Source: Candidatus Leptofilum proximum
GTDB taxonomy: Bacteria > Chloroflexota > Anaerolineae > Promineifilales > Promineifilaceae
Direction of reading: 5' to 3'
NCBI GenBank assembly: GCA_016710325.1
Contig: JADJXK010000001.1
Coordinates: 806,001-870,000, forward strand
DNA length: 64,000 nucleotides
Numbering within the stretch: position 1 is the stretch's first letter; each line of letters begins with the position of its first letter. Shown here piece after piece: positions 61,005 through 64,000 of this stretch. The translations under genes and the position numbers were made by a program. The notes under the pieces were generated by a model, which saw nothing but the letters and a program-made list of their open reading frames with translations, did no database searches and was not told where the DNA came from.

Positions 61005-61437
61005 GCTTCGTCCCCCGTCTTCTGTTCCAGGGTAATCCCCAGTATCTCGGAGAGTTTTTTTGCGCCTCGATAATCAGTTCCGCCTTTTCTAATTGCCGAG
61101 TCAGTCGGGCATTTTCCCGCCTCAACCGACTGACCTCTTCGGCCTCAGCATTGCTTTTCGGCCCACGTTTGCGCGGTGCCAACCCCGCCAGTTGTCCTGC
61201 CTCTTGTTGCCGTCGCCAGGTTGTCAGGTGGGATGAATACAATCCTTCCCGACGCAGCAATCTGCCAATGCCCCCTGGTTGCTCCCGGCACTTTTCAGCT
61301 TCTTCCAACACCCACTGCTTGTAAACGGCCGTAAATGCTCGTCGTTTGGCTTTCTCTGTTCGTGGCAATACTTCTGGGTCGGGTCTGTTGGGGTCAACCC
61401 CGTTTTGCTTCGGTTTGTCTGCCTGTTTTTGTGTCAT
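60892..61437 (-). pseudogene. IS3 transposase orfA (HTH), frame altered at an A7 run
   Basis: RRAFTAVYKQWVLEEAEKCREQPGGIGRLLRREGLYSSHLTTWRRQQEAG is the IS3 orfA helix-turn-helix, followed by the leucine zipper EEVSRLRRENARLTRQLEKAELIIEAQK. After a run of seven A (61,055-61,061) the frame gives NSPRYWGL..., whereas the -1 frame gives LSEILGITLEQKTGDEA-stop, the family-typical ending. The A AAA AAC heptamer there is a canonical slippery sequence, so programmed frameshifting or a one-base deletion are both possible. Confidence 0.8.
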
Positions 61438-61722
61438 GATGTTCCTCTTCGCCCTCGAATTCTACACTAAATTCGAGGCTTGGAGTGTCCCACCCTATAT
61501 TGACACAATGGGGATGGGGTGATCGTCTGGTAAGTTAGCCCGGAGATTCAGTGATAGAGAAACATCACCATTGGTCAGTGGTGTGTAACCATCTGCCTGC
61601 TGCTCACCTATCACAAATCCAAGCACCCGACCGTAAAAATCTGTTGATGCCACCAAGTCATCTACGAACAGCTCTAATCTGAATGTCATGTTTGATTCTA
61701 AAGTTCTAGGCATCTCTCTACC

Positions 61723-62703
61723 CTACTCGCCCGCTGAACTGTCAGGCATCATGATGATCGCCTTGCCTTTGGCATGTCCTTCCTCCAGATACCGGAGTGC
61801 TTCAGGTACATCGCTAAGAGGATAACATCTGTCAATAATGGGGATGACCTGGTTGGTTTCAAGCAGGTTTCTCATTACATCTAAATCCTTCTGATTCGGT
61901 TTTGCCATCAAATTATCCATTTTTTTACCTTCAGTCAGTGAGAGCCAGGGCCCCTGGATTACAAGGGATGGTAGAAATGCAGTTGTCACAAAACGTCCTT
62001 TAGGCTTTAAGGTCCTTTTATACTCAGCAACAGACCGATTGCCCACCGTATCAAAAATCAGGTCATACTGTTCCCCGGTTTGAGTGAAATCTTCTTGGGT
62101 ATAATCAATGATGTGGTCTGCCCCCATCGAACGTACCATGTCCATTTTACGTGTACTGACAACGGCCGTCACCTCCGCCCCCAACGCCCTGGCAATCTGC
62201 ACGGCAAACGTGCCCACACCCCCAGAAGCGCCGTTGATCAAAACTTTTTGCCCGGCTTGAATTTCTCCTTTGTCGCGTAACCCTTGCAGGGCGGTAACGG
62301 CCGTCATCGGTACGGCCGCTGCCTGTGCAAAGCTGATGTTGGCCGGTTTGGGAGCAACAGCCGTTTCCGGCGCCGCCACATATTCGGCAAAGCCACCGCG
62401 ACCATGCCCGGACAAATCGCCAAAGACGGCATCACCCGGCTGAAACTGTGTCACGTTCTGGCCCACTGCTTCCACATGCCCGGCAATATCTGAGCCGAGT
62501 ATTCGGTGTTTAGGTTTAAACAAACCGGAGCTAAAGCGCATCATGCCGCTGAGAAGATGATTGTCGGCTTGATTGACGGCCGTAGCCACCACTTTCACCA
62601 ACACATCTTCTGCTTTCGGCGTTGGCTTTGCTACTTCTGTGAGCTGCAAAACATCTGGCGTACCGTATTTTGTATGTATGATTGCTTTCATTGTTGCGGT
62701 CAT
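61723..62703 (-). CDS. NADP-dependent quinone oxidoreductase-like protein (MDR family)
   Basis: 326 residues; aaggag lies about 9 bases before the ATG at 62703 (ATG 62691 is an alternative). MKAIIHTKYGTPDVLQLTEVAKPTPKAEDVLVKVVATAVNQ and VLINGASGGVGTFAVQIARALGAEVTAVVSTRKMDMVRSMGADHIIDYTQEDF give the GroES-like and Rossmann parts. No catalytic zinc ligands are evident. It is a paralogue of the oxidoreductase at 50,292-51,218. Downstream it was probably followed by the VOC gene before IS3 entered. Confidence 0.9.
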   Translation of the reverse strand: MTATMKAIIHTKYGTPDVLQLTEVAKPTPKAEDVLVKVVATAVNQADNHLLSGMMRFSSGLFKPKHRILGSDIAGHVEAVGQNVTQFQPGDAVFGDLSGHGRGGFAEYVAAPETAVAPKPANISFAQAAAVPMTAVTALQGLRDKGEIQAGQKVLINGASGGVGTFAVQIARALGAEVTAVVSTRKMDMVRSMGADHIIDYTQEDFTQTGEQYDLIFDTVGNRSVAEYKRTLKPKGRFVTTAFLPSLVIQGPWLSLTEGKKMDNLMAKPNQKDLDVMRNLLETNQVIPIIDRCYPLSDVPEALRYLEEGHAKGKAIIMMPDSSAGE

Positions 62704-62779
62704 GTTAAAAACTCCTTCTTCGCTACCAGCGTCAGAACTAAACAGGTAACCAGGTAGGCAAGATTAACGCTTACCGATA

Positions 62780-63493
62780 CTATGCCGCAGCAATAGCTTT
62801 GCGGCTCTCCGGCTTGGGAGTGCGGATGCCTTTAATGAGCAGCCACAGCGTGAACGACAGTTCGGCAATAATCGCCGGGGCAATCATGATGTTGGCGAAG
62901 AGTACCGCTTGCTGGGGCAGCAGGAAGATGCCAAAGCTGTCCAGCACGTAGCCCGCCCCCGCAATCGCCAGCATGATGCCCAGAATGCTGGGGAACAGTT
63001 CAGACTTGACAACCAGATAGCCCAACAAGAACAAACTCACGGCAAAGAAAGCTTCCGAAACCAGCACGCCGTAATAATGGGCATCGGTGAACAGCAGCAC
63101 CAGCGAATCAATTTGAGCGGCCGTAAAGGTTGCCAGGTAGTCACCGCCACCGATCAAAATGAGCGGGAAGATGAAGTTGATCAGGTTCACGGCGTGAACG
63201 GCCGCTTGCATCAACCGGTTGGCCATCATCAGCATCGCCACCGTCTTGTTGACCGGAGCGAGCAGTTTGTACAGCAGGATCGTCGCCCCAATTTCACTCA
63301 AAAAGACAATCAGGTAGCTCACCACCCCGCTGCGGTACAGCGATTCCGAGGCGCGGATGTTTGCGGCCGTGGCCGCCGCATCCCCCGCCACATTCAAGCT
63401 GCCGCTGACGAAGATGAATACGAAGATGTTGGCGAAGAAGATGGCGAGATAAAACAGACCAGTCATACGTGCAGTTTTCTTCACAGAATTCAC
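62780..63493 (-). CDS. DUF4386 membrane protein
   Basis: 237 residues from the GTG at 63493, chosen because aaggag stands about 8 bases upstream; the longer frame to 63538 runs through a hairpin. Six or seven membrane helices and the family pattern KTARMTGLFYLAIFFANIF...LYRSGVVSYLIVFLSEIGATILLYKLLAPVNKTVAMLMMANRLMQAAVHAVNLIN match DUF4386. The function is unknown. It lies between the small conserved protein gene and the quinone oxidoreductase gene. Confidence 0.85.
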   Translation of the reverse strand: MNSVKKTARMTGLFYLAIFFANIFVFIFVSGSLNVAGDAAATAANIRASESLYRSGVVSYLIVFLSEIGATILLYKLLAPVNKTVAMLMMANRLMQAAVHAVNLINFIFPLILIGGGDYLATFTAAQIDSLVLLFTDAHYYGVLVSEAFFAVSLFLLGYLVVKSELFPSILGIMLAIAGAGYVLDSFGIFLLPQQAVLFANIMIAPAIIAELSFTLWLLIKGIRTPKPESRKAIAAA

Positions 63494-63516
63494 TAGATTT
63501 CTCCTTAATTTGTTGG

Positions 63517-63541
63517 AGATTGGTCCTGTTTGAACCAATCT
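63517..63541. repeat. Imperfect agattggtcc...aaccaatct hairpin
   Basis: agattggt (63,517-63,524) pairs with accaatct around a 9-base loop, a weak member of the agattggaccaatct family. It is immediately upstream of the DUF4386 start, a leader position like that at 27,220-27,252. Confidence 0.55.
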
Positions 63542-63666
63542 GGATTAACATTTATCGTCGTGCATAAAAAAGCTGCGAAGCAGACTGCACGATTTCCGCC
63601 AGAGGAAGCCCATAGATTCTTGTTTCATGGAACCCAATCTTTTGACAAAAATTTTCGAGGAGCGGC

Positions 63667-63912
63667 TCACTGTGAAGCGCCTGGCTCGTCTTCCTGCCCT
63701 GATGAAATCTGAATGACGGATATGAGCGGCAGTCCTAAGTCGCGCACTTTGCGCAGCAGGCCATGCAGCGCTGCCTGATCCACCACCGGGCCGGTCAAGA
63801 GCGTGTCGCCGTTGTCCGCCAAAGTAAAAGTCATCTGTTCAAACCATGCTGTCCACTGCTCGCCCAGCTGGCCGCCAATTCTGATTTGATACATTGTCGG
63901 CTTGTTCGACAT
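63667..63912 (-). CDS. Small conserved protein (second copy of the VDQAALHGLL family)
   Basis: 81 residues from the ATG at 63912, with aaggtaaag upstream; the longer frame to 63960 is rejected. MYQIRIGGQLGEQWTAWFEQMTFTLADNGDTLLTGPVVDQAALHGLLRKVRDLGLPLISVIQI is about 60% identical to the product at 50,060-50,302. Its neighbours are again a membrane protein and a quinone oxidoreductase, which hints at a functional link. The function is unknown. The last 88 bp of the window (63,913-64,000) show nothing recognisable. Confidence 0.75.
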   Translation of the reverse strand: MSNKPTMYQIRIGGQLGEQWTAWFEQMTFTLADNGDTLLTGPVVDQAALHGLLRKVRDLGLPLISVIQISSGQEDEPGASQ

Positions 63913-64000
63913 GCTCTTTACCTTCTTGGGCCGACTGCTTGCACCGTGCCGCTTGCTCAATCTGCCTTTACCTTATCGTTTAGGGGGTATTGCCGTATAG

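Larger units (their letters stand above)
59879..61506 (-). mobile_element. IS3-family insertion sequence
   Basis: The ends GTGTCAATAG...GGGACACT (from 59,879) and the complementary AGTGTCCC...TATTGACAC (to 61,506) are inverted repeats. The 3-bp direct repeat AAT flanks both sides (59,876-59,878 and 61,507-61,509), as expected of IS3. The length is 1,628 bp, carrying orfA and orfB. Two ACGGCCGT copies occur inside, unlike the other IS in the window. Confidence 0.88.
59661..61713 (-). pseudogene. VOC/glyoxalase-family gene split by IS3
   Basis: The 5' half (61,713 to about 61,507) reads MTFRLELFVDDLVASTDFYGRVLGFVIGEQQADGYTPLTNGDVSLSLN. The 3' half (about 59,876 to 59,661) reads ERLGRGIELVLEVNDIEAMYKRVRSANWPLSGELQSQPWSLTDFRVLDPDGYYWRITTR. 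Together they make one VOC protein of about 140 residues with the metal-site end strand of the second beta-alpha module. The IS3 element sits between them with flanking AAT. By my count, precise excision leaves the halves one base out of frame, so a further indel is present or occurred at insertion. The gene was probably the last member of the 63.9-to-61.5 kb cluster. Confidence 0.85.
504..62583. repeat. Highly iterated palindrome ACGGCCGT (about 116 copies, dispersed)
   Basis: The octamer ACGGCCGT occurs about 116 times by eye between these limits, in coding and non-coding DNA. Many copies lie in longer palindromes such as GGAACGGCCGTTCC or AAACGGCCGTTT. At equal base frequencies one copy per about 65 kb is expected. 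Density is about 1 per 470 bp in 1-38,050. Copies are absent from the restriction-like gene, the gene cassette, the acyl-CoA ligase, mazEF, IS1634, the second IS and ISAzo13. In proteins it is read in several frames, for example as TAV or GR-containing tripeptides, so it is not a conserved protein motif. It resembles the HIP1 octamer of cyanobacteria in behaviour but not in sequence. Confidence 0.9.

Overview
The window reads as a chromosomal segment of a Chloroflexota bacterium, probably of the Anaerolineae type. This is inferred from gene content: LAL-type LuxR regulator, DUF418, DUF2306, DUF2938 and DUF4386 membrane proteins, partner-switching GAF/SpoIIE phosphatase, clostripain-like secreted protease, K+-independent proton pyrophosphatase, ISAzo13 and IS1634 elements. 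No rRNA or tRNA gene was recognised, so the taxonomic call is moderate. The most pervasive signal is the 8-bp palindrome ACGGCCGT. I counted about 116 copies by eye, one per roughly 470 bp in the first 38 kb, inside and between genes.

Left part (1-38 kb), core-like genes. In order: acyl-CoA dehydrogenase (edge-truncated), uroporphyrinogen-decarboxylase-like protein, trmD, a membrane protein, a transmembrane Ser/Thr kinase, a LOG-family protein, a four-gene anti-sigma partner-switching operon, queG, two tandem Kelch-like membrane paralogues, a CPA2 antiporter, an AraC-Ogt fusion, rfbD, oligopeptidase B, two GT2 glycosyltransferases, rnhB, an oligopeptide-binding lipoprotein, a SpoU methyltransferase, a small methyltransferase, a DUF418 protein, a HAD hydrolase, hppA, an aminotransferase and a clostripain-family protein. 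Most gene ends carry a long hairpin built from a few short degenerate words. Several hairpins supply the stop codons, and three similar hairpins sit in frame inside trmD and queG.

Middle part (38-45 kb), accessory island. A restriction-endonuclease-like gene, a probable integron gene cassette with a recognisable attC site but no integrase, an acyl-CoA ligase, a mazEF-type module, an isoprenylcysteine-methyltransferase-like protein and a GNAT acetyltransferase are separated by non-coding blocks. The blocks are built from a composite ACGGCCGT-bearing repeat of about 150-230 bp.

Right part (45-64 kb), mobile elements and a regulon. IS1634 (45.6-47.3 kb) abuts a second IS with about 49-bp inverted ends whose transposase has an in-frame TGA. 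Then comes a complete minus-strand operon (52.7 to 49.5 kb: membrane protein, DUF2306, NAD(P)-dependent oxidoreductase, small conserved protein, DUF2938, terminator) and a separate small membrane gene, both preceded by the same TGTGGGGA repeat operator and lying beside a LAL regulator. ISAzo13 (frameshifted) with a facing remnant, a PadR regulator, and an IS3 element that has split a VOC/glyoxalase gene follow. The window ends with a second cluster (quinone oxidoreductase, DUF4386, small conserved protein) that parallels the first one.
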